The position numbers and the translations under genes are program-made. This document shows, piece after piece, positions 8,365 through 17,232 of a DNA stretch of 64,000 nucleotides (within the stretch, counting starts at the first letter, position 1; each line of letters starts with the position of its first letter). This DNA is from Paenibacillus sp. LS1 (lineage in GTDB: Bacteria > Bacillota > Bacilli > Paenibacillales > Paenibacillaceae), in NCBI RefSeq assembly GCF_026013365.1, contig NZ_JAPDOE010000007.1, positions 212,590-276,589 on the forward strand. The letters are read 5' to 3'. The notes beneath the pieces were generated by a model. It ran no database searches, was not told the DNA's origin, and worked only from the letters and a program-made list of their open reading frames with translations.

Positions 8365-10507
8365 TCGGTAACCGCCTCTCTTTACTTTTACTTAAGAGAA
8401 AAAGTTGCATTTTACTCAAAGGGGGATTGGAAGTATCTTCCTGTAACGTTGATTTAGATTCAGTACATGTGAAAACCTTCTCATCCGTTTGACGTCGGGC
8501 AGTCCAAGAAGTCTCACTTCCAGTAATACGAGACTCTAGTTTTCTTTTAGCCCGCTTATTTTTATATCTATTAGACTTTGGCATTCCCTTTTGTTTCTCA
8601 TTCATTTTTTCTCTTTCCAACTTAGTCAAATATTTAGCAGCAGCATCTAATTCGGACTCAATTTGGTAACGCTCGTTTTTTGCCATTTGTAATTTTTTCT
8701 TTTTGAAATTTAGTATAGATTTCACATCATCAATATGCATACCTTCATATTCCTTAAATTTTGCCGTTAGACTGCATTGCACAATAGAGCCATTTTTGAG
8801 TCGAATGAAAATACTACTGGAATTTCTAGGATCGTAGCTAACTTCAATTTGATGTTTACCCTCTATTTGTTCATCTTCGAACCAACCTTCCTTAACCCCA
8901 AGCTCACATGCATAATTTAGTTGATTTACATTAATCCCTCGTCTTGTTACAACTCCCTCTTCTTTAGGTAAGAGAACATATCGAATCAGCTCTCGAGGTT
9001 CTTCATGGAGTAAGCTTCGCTTAGCTCCCCAATTCCACATGGATATTGGTGTTAAATCCACATTATCTCTAGCCATTTCACTGGTTACTAGAAAATCATC
9101 ACTAAGCGCTTTGCGATTATACTCCAGTACAAATAAAATAACGATCTTGGTAAATACCTCGAAGGTATAGACACTCTTTTTGGAAGGATCAAGTTCCCCT
9201 CTTTCACGATGTTCCTTATGGACCGCTCCGGGTATCAGTTCTTTTACACGTCCACAAAAGTTTCTAAATTGCTGTTCGATATATGGTTTCAGATCTGCTC
9301 GATACGAAGGAGGATTAGCTAAGCGAACATTTAAATTCACTAAATTATTCGAATTCTTGCTCTTCATCTCTCCACGATCCCCAACGATCTTTTGAGGAAG
9401 ATGTTTAGATGGCCAATCCTCTTCATTAATGCTCACTCCATATTTAGCACAAAACTCCACCTTATCCGTAGAAGCATTTTCTAACGCCATCATACTTTCT
9501 ACCCAGGAATTCGTTTTAGATATATGCATGCCCGCAATTAAACGACTCATTACATCTTTGACAAAATAAACATGAGGTCTCCCAATGACTGTAAGATAAT
9601 CAGAAGAAAGTAAAAGTACATCAGCAGGTGTAGAATCCGTTTCATACAGTGCTCCCGGATTATGAATCTCCTCAATAGGTGAACCCAGTAAAGCTCTCGC
9701 TTTTATCTCTGCTTTTCGGTTGCCTACTTTAGCGGCCAAACGACTTTTTTTGTTATACTCTTTTTGATACCAATATCTGAATTGCTTTATAGATGGACAG
9801 TTAGTCATATTTATAATAGGGACCTTAACCTCATGCTTTCTATAGAATCCTTCATTATAATGCTCTTCACACATATGTTTGTGCGTAGCAGTTAAATTCA
9901 TTTTCAATGCCGAATGATATTTTTGTATAGCAGACTTAAATATTTCTTTATCTTTAGCTGTCACAATAAAGTTGTGGTCTTCTGTTTTTGGCCCTGTTTT
10001 TATGTTTATTTTTCTATTGTCCCCCGTGACCCCTACATCGTTATAGTCATGTAATAAACCATTAATTGATTTCCCATAGAACCAATACCTTTTCAGTAGT
10101 CGATAAATCGTTTTCTGTGGTTTTCCTGTTCGATCTGATTCACTTCTAATTAGCTTCCCCCTTGATTCGCTCCAGAAAATTTCTGGTTCTTTATTCGCAA
10201 TAGATTTTATTAATTCAAATTTCTGGTCTCTCTCAGCTCCATATTTGTTTAAATACTCATCAGTAGGATTTAAAAACAATAGATCCGGTTCATAAGAGGA
10301 AATACTCACTTCCTCCATCTCAAGTAAACGAAGCAGTTCTCCATAATCTCGAAAATAGGGTAATTGTAATTTATGCTTATCGTCTATGTTTACTAATACC
10401 ACGTATGATTGATCAGGAGAAATCCAGAGAACCCGTTCAAGCGAGATCTCCTCATGGTCATCCGAAATACACTTTTGAAAAGCAACAACAGAGTTAATAT
10501 AAATCAC
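8354..10507 (-). CDS. tnsB: TnsB DDE transposase
   Basis: 717 aa transposase of the retroviral-integrase superfamily that binds the transposon ends and joins 3' ends to target. The catalytic triad can be placed as D291 (in ETDSTPAD), D377 (in VGDRGE) and E411 (in YIEQQFRNF). A C-terminal basic tail follows. The GTG start follows AGGTGG. It lies 12 bp after tnsA. Its expected binding sites are the 20-bp repeats at 51549-51625. Confidence 0.95.
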   Translation of the reverse strand: MIYINSVVAFQKCISDDHEEISLERVLWISPDQSYVVLVNIDDKHKLQLPYFRDYGELLRLLEMEEVSISSYEPDLLFLNPTDEYLNKYGAERDQKFELIKSIANKEPEIFWSESRGKLIRSESDRTGKPQKTIYRLLKRYWFYGKSINGLLHDYNDVGVTGDNRKINIKTGPKTEDHNFIVTAKDKEIFKSAIQKYHSALKMNLTATHKHMCEEHYNEGFYRKHEVKVPIINMTNCPSIKQFRYWYQKEYNKKSRLAAKVGNRKAEIKARALLGSPIEEIHNPGALYETDSTPADVLLLSSDYLTVIGRPHVYFVKDVMSRLIAGMHISKTNSWVESMMALENASTDKVEFCAKYGVSINEEDWPSKHLPQKIVGDRGEMKSKNSNNLVNLNVRLANPPSYRADLKPYIEQQFRNFCGRVKELIPGAVHKEHRERGELDPSKKSVYTFEVFTKIVILFVLEYNRKALSDDFLVTSEMARDNVDLTPISMWNWGAKRSLLHEEPRELIRYVLLPKEEGVVTRRGINVNQLNYACELGVKEGWFEDEQIEGKHQIEVSYDPRNSSSIFIRLKNGSIVQCSLTAKFKEYEGMHIDDVKSILNFKKKKLQMAKNERYQIESELDAAAKYLTKLEREKMNEKQKGMPKSNRYKNKRAKRKLESRITGSETSWTARRQTDEKVFTCTESKSTLQEDTSNPPLSKMQLFLLSKSKERRLPNEQ

Positions 10508-10519
10508 GATTTACACCAC

Positions 10520-11323
10520 CTATTTACTTTTTGAACGTTCAATATGAAGAGGCGCACTCTCTCGTATAGGTTCCATGATTGAAGTTGTCCATTTCTTATT
10601 AGCTAACATGTGTTTTATCATAAACATCGATGTCCCAGGTTCTACACCCAGTTGATTATCACAGTTAAGACACTTTTTACTTATCGACATTGTCCGACTG
10701 AGAGATTGAAGTTTATACAGTAGAGGTTCTGCTAACATGTTAACCACTTCAAGATCCATACCCGGCCTACCTTCCAATCGCTTCGCGTCGTATAACCAAT
10801 CAATGTTTCGTATGAATGAAATAGGCCTCCCAACATCAAAAACAACTTTCCACCCTAAATTCAACTCTTTATAGTACTGGCGCTCAATCTCGAATAGTTC
10901 CAATGTTCTTTTGTTCAGTTTATGAATAGGTTTGATGGTACGTGGATGCTCCTGAAGCTCACCATGTACACTCATCGTAGTAAGCATAAAATCAGTGGAC
11001 ATAACTACATCCTCTCCTTTATGTTGAGGATGTTTGATATTCAGCCTAGCTGCAATTTTCTGAGTAGCTTCAATGGGTGTTAGAGGGTATTGCTCCCTAA
11101 TATCTACGACTTGATCAGACCAATCCTGAACAAGTAAATACTGATATTCATAATTTGAGAGTGTGTGGTGTATCCGATTAGAGTGCCACCCTAAAGTACG
11201 GGTGAGCCATCCCTCTGAAGCTACTTTATTGTCATTCGCTTGGATGAAAGGAACATACTGTTCACCTCTACCTTGCCCTCGTCCATCCTTCAATCGATTA
11301 ACGTGAGTCTTATTAACTGACAA
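10520..11323 (-). CDS. tnsA: TnsA endonuclease (5'-strand cleavage)
   Basis: 267 aa; the TTG start follows AAGGAG. TnsA cuts the non-transferred strand, so with TnsB the element moves by cut-and-paste. The restriction-like catalytic set can be placed as E59, D111 (STDF) and K131 (RTIKP), near Tn7 E63, D114 and K132. The N-terminus gives the usual REQYPL segment. It is the first gene of the operon. The presence of TnsA separates this element from TnsA-less Tn5053 or Cas12k types. Confidence 0.94.
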   Translation of the reverse strand: MSVNKTHVNRLKDGRGQGRGEQYVPFIQANDNKVASEGWLTRTLGWHSNRIHHTLSNYEYQYLLVQDWSDQVVDIREQYPLTPIEATQKIAARLNIKHPQHKGEDVVMSTDFMLTTMSVHGELQEHPRTIKPIHKLNKRTLELFEIERQYYKELNLGWKVVFDVGRPISFIRNIDWLYDAKRLEGRPGMDLEVVNMLAEPLLYKLQSLSRTMSISKKCLNCDNQLGVEPGTSMFMIKHMLANKKWTTSIMEPIRESAPLHIERSKSK

Positions 11324-11339
11324 TTCTCACACTCTCCTT

Positions 11340-11373
11340 AAAAAAAGACACATAACTTTGATGTTATGTGTCC
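11340..11373 (-). terminator. Intrinsic terminator in the tnsA leader (candidate attenuator)
   Basis: A perfect 10-bp stem, GACACATAAC/GTTATGTGTC, with a 6-nt loop is followed on the minus strand by a run of eight T. It ends 1-2 bases before the AAGGAG site of tnsA and starts about 18 nt after the predicted transcription start. Most tns transcripts should therefore end here unless something prevents hairpin formation. Confidence 0.8.
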
Positions 11374-11397
11374 CTCTAATGGTGTATATTTTCCTCA

Positions 11398-11426
11398 TCA
11401 TATCACAGATAAATAGAATTTTTAAC
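11398..11426 (-). promoter_or_regulatory. Predicted sigma-A promoter for tnsABCD
   Basis: The -10 box TATGAT at 11398-11403 has an extended TG and a 17-bp spacer to TTAAAA. It lies between the end of the 111-aa gene and the leader hairpin, so the tns operon probably has its own start near 11391. Confidence 0.55.
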
Positions 11427-11478
11427 TCTTTTTGTAAAAACTTGTCTAATGGGCAAGTTAGATATATTCTCCTCACAT

Positions 11479-11814
11479 CTACAGCTTGTTACGATCCTTT
11501 CTCTGCCTTTTTCTTCGTGGCATCCTCTTGAGTTGTTGCATTTGTGTAAAGTATGCATCCCTATTCTTTGTATTGATTTCTACATCGTGGATACGACTAC
11601 AAATAATATCTGGTTTGTTTTGATTAGGTCTTAGAATCAGTTTGTCTTCATGTACATTGTATTTAGAAATAGTTATCATCCAGCCCTTAATCATCGCTTT
11701 CTCGTACCAGCGTTCCCTCAAGGCTTCTCTACAAGAGTAGTATTGATCTCGGAAACAAATCCCTTGTATTGTGACTAATGCGAACTGTTCCTGGTCCACA
11801 ACTCTATCATCCAT
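11479..11814 (-). CDS. Hypothetical 111-aa basic protein upstream of tnsA
   Basis: The ATG at 11814 follows GGGGAGG with 7-nt spacing. The C-terminus is strongly basic (RMPRRKRQRKDRNK), which suggests nucleic-acid binding. I do not recognise the family. It has the same orientation as tnsA but is separated from it by a promoter and a terminator hairpin. It could be a regulator of transposition, but that is inference. Confidence 0.5.
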   Translation of the reverse strand: MDDRVVDQEQFALVTIQGICFRDQYYSCREALRERWYEKAMIKGWMITISKYNVHEDKLILRPNQNKPDIICSRIHDVEINTKNRDAYFTQMQQLKRMPRRKRQRKDRNKL

Positions 11815-11979
11815 CCTTCATCCTCCCCTATCCTTTATTACTATTTTTATATCCGCATTCGGATAATTTATACATAATTATCGTGATATCGATTAAATTG
11901 TTTTTGTTTTGCTTTCATTCCAACAGTAATTTTTATATTATCTTTCTCCGATAAGGTATATAAAGGAGAGTTGATAGAA

Positions 11980-12696
11980 ATGTATAGACACTCAGTTCAA
12001 CATCAAAAATTAAAAAGAGAATTGTACAAAATTTGCTTCGAAGATGTTACATTGCAGAATACGCTATTCAATAAGCGTACAAAATGGTTTGAAGGCATTT
12101 TTCTACTCTCACTAGCGGCTTGTATTATTTTACTCATGGTTTCTGGAGTGTTAATGGCTTTTTGGAACGCGGATCTAAGCCCTATGTACGGAATAACTAT
12201 GGTTTCTTTATTGGTTATTTCTCTTTGTTGTATGTTAGCTACCATTTCGTCTTCTCGTATACATATCAAATCACAGTACAAGGATTTAGCTTTTATGATT
12301 GGTAAAAATAAATTTAAACTGGATCGAGAGGTACTCTTCTCTATTCGATGTGATCAAGTTTACTATTATCTGAAGAACAATGATTACGATTATAATGCAC
12401 TAGATGATCTCATTGCTTATTATTCCATTGAAGGAGAATCCATTAAAAAAAATGGATGGGTTCCTTTTGCTATTTTTACAGCTTTCATCTTTCCCTTCTG
12501 GAATGAAACAGTAAGCAAATACTTAAATTGGACAGAAATTGATCAAATTGTTCCTTTAGTTTTGTTTGCTATTCTCCTTCCTATGGGGATTTGGGTCTGG
12601 AGACAAAATGTTGAATTGTTCATCTTCTCTAAACCAAACAACTATCTCGAACTTGCTAGGATTTTACGAACAGCCAAAACATTCCCTAAATTTTAG
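11980..12696 (+). CDS. Four-helix membrane protein of unknown function
   Basis: 238 aa from ATG 11980, which lies 11 nt after AAAGGAG; a TTG at 11971 would be too close to the site. Two membrane helices lie near the N-terminus (about 38-60 and 70-92). A soluble middle of about 80 residues follows, then two more helices near 155-170 and 185-205, and a short tail. The 2+2 layout around a soluble middle is seen in some membrane-acting defence effectors, but no family is recognised. It is divergent from the 111-aa gene. Confidence 0.55.
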   Translation: MYRHSVQHQKLKRELYKICFEDVTLQNTLFNKRTKWFEGIFLLSLAACIILLMVSGVLMAFWNADLSPMYGITMVSLLVISLCCMLATISSSRIHIKSQYKDLAFMIGKNKFKLDREVLFSIRCDQVYYYLKNNDYDYNALDDLIAYYSIEGESIKKNGWVPFAIFTAFIFPFWNETVSKYLNWTEIDQIVPLVLFAILLPMGIWVWRQNVELFIFSKPNNYLELARILRTAKTFPKF

Positions 12697-12703
12697 ATAA
12701 TAT

Positions 12704-12740
12704 ATACCAATGTTCTTCGCAAGGAAAGGGACATTGGTAT
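12704..12740 (+). terminator. Hairpin after the membrane protein gene
   Basis: ATACCAATGT (12704-12713) pairs perfectly with ACATTGGTAT (12731-12740). The T-tract is weak, so termination efficiency is uncertain. The following 290 bp to the next gene hold no other feature I can support apart from AT-rich repeats at 12996-13020. Confidence 0.5.
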
Positions 12741-12995
12741 TATACAATCCACTATTAGTTGGTTCAGTTTCAAATTATTTAATAAATGAGTTTAATTATT
12801 CACCTCTTAATGTGGAATGATTTAACACATAGGTTTCTGAATGTATGAAACTTAAAATGACAAAATAAACATATCTTCGTTTCTCCTTCCCTTGATTGGC
12901 AACACTCAGCAGCCTTTAAGCTTTATGTTCTGTTTAAGTCATCTGCTCCAGCACCTTCTATAGAGCAATGAATCTGGTTTCTTTTTGTATAAGTG

Positions 12996-13020
12996 AATGA
13001 TAATATGTTTATATAATAAT
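12996..13020 (+). promoter_or_regulatory. AT-rich candidate ArsR/SmtB-type operator and promoter
   Basis: TGATAATATGTTTATATAAT lies just before the CoA-disulfide reductase ribosome binding site. It shares a GTTTATAT core with the regions upstream of arsR2 and pstS, so these could be co-regulated. AT-richness makes chance similarity likely. Confidence 0.3.
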
Positions 13021-13035
13021 TAAGGAGGATGAATG

Positions 13036-14706
13036 ATGAAGATTGTTATTGTAGGTTCTGTCGCTTCTGGAACATCCGTGGCAGCTAAAGCTAGGAGAAA
13101 TGATGAATCAGCTGAAATTATTGTTTATGAAAAGGGACCGGATATTTCATACTCCATATGCGGCATCCCATATTTCTTAGGTGATGAAGTGTCTGAAATA
13201 TCAGAACTGATCCCTCGTGATAAGAAATGGTTTGAAGCACGCTACAACGTCCAGATGAACATTAACCATGAAGTCAACTCCATTGATCCGGTGAAACAGA
13301 CCATAACTGTAACTGATTTGACTAGTGGAGCAATACATGAAGAATCATTCGATAAGTTGGTTCTCGCTACAGGTGCTAATGTAGTCATTCCGGATGTTTT
13401 TAATACCCGATATTCAAATGTTTTCCCTGTACGAACGATGGAGGACACGCGGCAAATTGACTCGTTTATTGAAACCAACCAGCCGAAACAAGCCCTAATT
13501 ATTGGTGCAGGCTATATAGGATTGGAGATCGTCGAACAGTTTACGAAAAAAGGGATTCAGTCTACTCTCTTGCAGCGAGGAAGTCAAATCATGTCTTCTT
13601 TTGATCCAGAGGTTGCTTTCCGGGTACAGGACTACGTGCAACAAAATGGTGTAGAAGTTCATACGAATGAAGAGGTCAGCTACATCCATAAGGATGAATC
13701 TAATCATATTTATGCCGTTGAAACGACAAGTGGTCATCGTTACGATGCTGATATGGTCATTCTGGCGACTGGGGTTAAACCTAACGTGACACTTGCGAAG
13801 CAAGCCGGTCTAACGCTAGGCGTGACAGGTGCTATTCAAGTGGACAAGCGTATGCAAACAAGTCATGAACATATCTACGCAGTCGGGGATGCGGCTGAAA
13901 GTTATTTATCAATTACTGGGAAGCCGTTCTACCATCCACTCGGTTCCACAGCAAACAAAACAGGCCGGATTGCTGGGGATGTGATCACAGGGGGAGATTT
14001 AGAATTTCAAGGAATTCTAGGTACCGGCATTTTCCGCGTGTTTGAACTAGCTGTTGCCACAACGGGTCTGACTGAAAAAGCAGCACGTGCAGATGGCTGG
14101 GACGTTGAAGTACTATACAATCTCAAACCATCCAAGCCTGAATATATGAATGGCAGTGAATTGTTGATTAAAGCCATAGCGGACCGAGCAAGCGGCCGTT
14201 TATTAGGTGCTCAAATCGTGGGTAAAGAAGGAGTCGACAAACGCCTGGACGTACTAGCGACAGCATTACATTTTAAAGCTCATGTCAAAGATCTCTTTCA
14301 TCTGGATCTGGGATATGCTCCTCCCTTCTCCACAACGAAGGACCCTGTCTTATATACTGGGATGGCACTAGATAATGCTATCCGTCATGATCGTTCCCTC
14401 TTATCTCCTTCTGAACTAGTGGGTAATGAAGCAGATTATCAAATTATTGATACACGCTCCAAGAAGCAATTTAATGTAGGTCATGTTCATGGTGCTCAGC
14501 ATATTCCCCTAAGTGACCTCAGGGAGAAGGCCGGAACATTGGATTCCAAGAAGCCAACGATCACCTATTGTAATAAGGGGACTACCGGGAATGCAGCACA
14601 GAACATACTCATTAATCTGGGGTTTGATAAAGTATACAACCTGTCCGGAGGCAATAAGAATTATCAGCAGTACCTCCGTTACTTGGATTCCGCGAAGAAG
14701 AAATAA
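13036..14706 (+). CDS. cdr: CoA-disulfide reductase with C-terminal rhodanese domain
   Basis: FAD/NAD(P)H flavoprotein of the CoADR-RHD type, reducing CoA disulfide or persulfide/polysulfide in the cytosol. The FAD-binding GxxxxG (VGSVASG) is at the N-terminus. The single redox Cys is C42 in SYSICGIPYF, as in CoADR. An NAD-binding GAGYIGLE lies mid-protein, and a dimerisation domain follows. The last 100 residues are a rhodanese with active-site TYCNKGTTGN. The second ATG (13036) is preferred because it is 7 nt from AAGGAGG. It may handle thiol stress within the same cargo as the arsenic genes. The downstream FAD gene is co-oriented 26 bp away. Confidence 0.9.
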   Translation: MKIVIVGSVASGTSVAAKARRNDESAEIIVYEKGPDISYSICGIPYFLGDEVSEISELIPRDKKWFEARYNVQMNINHEVNSIDPVKQTITVTDLTSGAIHEESFDKLVLATGANVVIPDVFNTRYSNVFPVRTMEDTRQIDSFIETNQPKQALIIGAGYIGLEIVEQFTKKGIQSTLLQRGSQIMSSFDPEVAFRVQDYVQQNGVEVHTNEEVSYIHKDESNHIYAVETTSGHRYDADMVILATGVKPNVTLAKQAGLTLGVTGAIQVDKRMQTSHEHIYAVGDAAESYLSITGKPFYHPLGSTANKTGRIAGDVITGGDLEFQGILGTGIFRVFELAVATTGLTEKAARADGWDVEVLYNLKPSKPEYMNGSELLIKAIADRASGRLLGAQIVGKEGVDKRLDVLATALHFKAHVKDLFHLDLGYAPPFSTTKDPVLYTGMALDNAIRHDRSLLSPSELVGNEADYQIIDTRSKKQFNVGHVHGAQHIPLSDLREKAGTLDSKKPTITYCNKGTTGNAAQNILINLGFDKVYNLSGGNKNYQQYLRYLDSAKKK

Positions 14707-14732
14707 GTCCAGACTAGCATGGAGGTGTTCAA

Positions 14733-15986
14733 ATGGAGAGGTCTTCCTTACCTGTAGCTATCATTGGAGGTGGCCCCATTGGATTAGCCGCAGCTGCACA
14801 TTTGGTAGAAGCAGGGGAATCGTTTATTTTGTTTGAAAAAGGGGAGCATATCGGTACTCATTTTGAAGAGTATGGGCATGTTCGCCTGTTCTCACCCTGG
14901 ATGTATAATATGGACCCTGCCATTAACCGATTACTTGGATCCAGTACAGAATGGAATGAACCCAAAAATAACCTGCTGCCTTACGCCAGAGATCTTGTTG
15001 AGCAATATCTGGCGCCTTTTAGTCATCTGCCACAGATAAAACCCCATATTTACGTCAAGGCAGAAGTTCAAAGCGTGAGCAGGAAACGGATGGACAAATT
15101 GAAATCTACTACAAGAAATGAGCAGCCATTTGTACTTCATATTCAAATTCAAGAAGGAATGCGAATCTTTGAAGCCAAAGCTGTTATTGATGCTTCAGGT
15201 GTATGGCATAATCCAAATCCGCTTGTCTCAAGTGGAATTTGGACCAATAATGAGCGTGAAGCGGCATCATCTATCTTCTACACCATTCCTGACGTGCTGG
15301 GAAAGGATCAATCTTCATTTGAAAACAAACATGTGGTTGTCGTCGGAAGTGGCCATTCGGCGATTAACTCATTGATCCAATTGAACTCACTGCGTAAAAG
15401 AAAACCTGAGCTCGCGCCGTCTCAAATTACCTGGTTGAACAGGAAGGCCACTGCGGAGGAAGCTTACGCTAAAATAAATCATGGTTTTTTAGCTCGTTAT
15501 CGTTTAGGTGAACAGTTGCAGGAATTGTTGAACAACAGCATCCTACAAATTTGGAATCCTTACGATATCGAACATATCAATCAGGACCATGACGGTCAAC
15601 TTACCATTACAGGCACTATAAATAATGAGAAGAAAGAGATTGGTCAAATTGATATAGTCATTGCCAATACGGGTAACCGTCCGGACCTGCATCTCTTCCG
15701 AGAACTGCGATATGACCTCGATCCATCCATGGAATGCACCAGGTCGCTAGCTGCCACGATTGCAGCAAAAAAAGGCGTCGTGGCTGCACATGGTGAGAGA
15801 GAATTAAGACATCCGGAGGAGAATTTTTATATTATAGGAGCCAAAAGCTTCGGTCGCTCTCCCTCCTTTTTCTTAATTAACGGGTATGAACAAGCTAGAT
15901 CTGTGGTGGCTTCAATCACAGGGAATCAAGCAGATGCTGACCGTGTTGTTATTTCTTTTCCAGAAGAATGGATGACCCCCTCTTAA
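14733..15986 (+). CDS. FAD/NAD(P)-dependent oxidoreductase, paralogue of 39524-40930
   Basis: 417 aa. FAD-binding IGGGPIGLAAAAHL is at residues 10-23 and a second nucleotide-binding VVVGSGHSAINSL lies mid-protein. It shares long segments (GHVRLFSPW, the PDVLGKDQ/PDVLGGDQ pair, GERELRHPEE) with the FAD enzyme at 39524-40930 in the arsenic island, but lacks that protein's Cys-containing N- and C-terminal tails. It probably forms an operon with cdr. The substrate is unknown; a link to arsenic or sulfur detoxification is inferred from the paralogy. Confidence 0.8.
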   Translation: MERSSLPVAIIGGGPIGLAAAAHLVEAGESFILFEKGEHIGTHFEEYGHVRLFSPWMYNMDPAINRLLGSSTEWNEPKNNLLPYARDLVEQYLAPFSHLPQIKPHIYVKAEVQSVSRKRMDKLKSTTRNEQPFVLHIQIQEGMRIFEAKAVIDASGVWHNPNPLVSSGIWTNNEREAASSIFYTIPDVLGKDQSSFENKHVVVVGSGHSAINSLIQLNSLRKRKPELAPSQITWLNRKATAEEAYAKINHGFLARYRLGEQLQELLNNSILQIWNPYDIEHINQDHDGQLTITGTINNEKKEIGQIDIVIANTGNRPDLHLFRELRYDLDPSMECTRSLAATIAAKKGVVAAHGERELRHPEENFYIIGAKSFGRSPSFFLINGYEQARSVVASITGNQADADRVVISFPEEWMTPS

Positions 15987-16015
15987 CCTTCTCCATCTCT
16001 AATAATATGGAATAG

Positions 16016-16049
16016 GTCATGCCAGTTAACAACTGGTATGACTTTTTTT
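16016..16049 (+). terminator. Strong intrinsic terminator for cdr-FAD operon
   Basis: A 12-bp stem GTCATGCCAGTT/AACTGGTATGAC (one G-T wobble) with a 3-nt loop is followed by seven T. Confidence 0.9.
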
Positions 16050-16579
16050 ATTCCTCCTCTTAGAGGAGCTGGAGTAGATCATTCATAATCACTACTTCAT
16101 TCATATCCAGAATATCCGTATAGAACATAAAGCTGTGTCAAAATCCTTGTTACGAAGACAATCTCAAGCGAAGGATTAATTCGACTACATTCATAACATA
16201 AACCCCTTGTCTTTGTGCCACAACATCTGTGTATCCACCTGTAAGTCCGAATTGTGTTGTATTAGCCTTAATGTATTAAGTAACGTTCTTGGTCTCACCA
16301 ATGATTTATGCTTCCTAAGGATCTTTGTCTGCAATCAGTTCATGCTCTCCACTGACATGTGTAAAAAGTATTAGCAGATAATTCCCTAACAGAAATCCCG
16401 AATCTCGGGTAGTTTAACTACTCTACTGTGAGTACCTAGAGGAATACGGAAGCTCTCGGTCAGATTCCTTCCCTTCACTCCGCAATTACACGAGGATGTG
16501 TTGTGTGCTTTTTTCTTTTATTTAGTTACAATGCGACCAGATTGCTTCGCTTATATCTAAAATCCATTGCACTTCTTCA
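16050..16579. other. About 530 bp without an intact gene; possible decayed sequence
   Basis: No ORF with a ribosome binding site is found on either strand. On the minus strand, short open stretches read like coding sequence (for example TTQFGLTGGYTDVVAQRQ near 16207-16260) but are interrupted by stops in every frame. This could be a degraded gene or chance. No inverted repeats marking an IS were seen. Confidence 0.3.
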
Positions 16580-16623
16580 AAAATAAACCACCTCTGATAT
16601 CTCAAGGAGATTACAAAGGTGGT
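16580..16623 (-). terminator. Terminator downstream of the HxlR regulator gene
   Basis: ACCACCT (16587-16593) pairs with AGGTGGT (16617-16623), with a second inner stem ATCTC/GAGAT. On the minus strand the hairpin is followed by TTATTTTT. Confidence 0.65.
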
Positions 16624-16653
16624 ACTAACGTTCTCGATTTAATAAAAGAATGA

Positions 16654-16974
16654 CTAGTTCAAATTGAGTTGACCCCACTCATTCATGCTTTCCAGAATAG
16701 GAACGAATCCTTTACCTAAATTAGTTAGGGAGTATTCGACATGAGGAGGTACTTCTTTGAATACTTCCCTATGCACCAAATTGTCCTCCTCTAGCTCACG
16801 CAGTTGTTTTGTAAGCATAGATTGGGTAGTGTCAGGAAATGCACGTTTAATCTCTCCAAACCGTTTGGGGCGATCTAATAAATACCATAAAATCAACAAC
16901 TTCCATTTACCACCAATTACTTTTTGCACTTTATTAAGCGCACAATTTACTACGTAATCCTTTTTTTCTTCCAT
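16654..16974 (-). CDS. HxlR-family transcriptional regulator
   Basis: 106 aa winged-helix protein. The N-terminal Cys (VVNCALNKV), the helix GGKWKLLILWYLL and the recognition segment TQSMLTKQLRELEEDNLVHREVF are typical of HxlR/YodB-type regulators. Several of these sense quinones, aldehydes or electrophiles through that Cys. It is divergent from a nitroreductase gene across a 258-bp spacer with two palindromes, its likely operators. Confidence 0.9.
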   Translation of the reverse strand: MEEKKDYVVNCALNKVQKVIGGKWKLLILWYLLDRPKRFGEIKRAFPDTTQSMLTKQLRELEEDNLVHREVFKEVPPHVEYSLTNLGKGFVPILESMNEWGQLNLN

Positions 16975-17093
16975 TGAATTGTTTCCTCACCCTCTTAAGT
17001 TAGACCTTTTTTTGTAATAGTGAGATCAAGTATTACTAGTGTACATTGGTTAAGTACAGCAATGATAACGTAAAAAATCGATAGTAGTCAATG

Positions 17094-17139
17094 GTACTAT
17101 AAATGATAGTACGTATGAATAATGATACTACGTATCATT
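17094..17139. promoter_or_regulatory. Two adjacent palindromes, likely HxlR operators
   Basis: GTACTAT-AAATG-ATAGTAC occupies 17094-17112 and AATGATAC-TAC-GTATCATT occupies 17121-17139. Both contain GATAC/GATAG-type half-sites. They lie between the divergent HxlR and nitroreductase genes, as expected for HxlR autoregulation and control of the target gene. Confidence 0.6.
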
Positions 17140-17232
17140 AATCGTAGTAATTGCGTTTTTGATTTATAGAAAGTAATATTATTGTAGTCTTTATTAGGAA
17201 AGAAAATAACCATAGACGAAGGGGCATATAAA

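Noticed and set aside
3220..11323. CRISPR-associated transposon
   Set aside because: No Cas12k, Cascade genes or CRISPR array are in the window; TnsA and two full-length TnsD proteins fit a classical Tn7-like system. Cas genes left of the window cannot be excluded.
11380..13000. A second transposon right end next to tnsA
   Set aside because: No tandem 20-22 bp repeats or TGT-bounded array were found; only a short palindrome (TATCCG/CGGATA near 11850).
16100..16500. IS remnant or group II intron fragment
   Set aside because: No terminal inverted repeats, transposase motifs or intron domain V were recognised; left as unexplained sequence.
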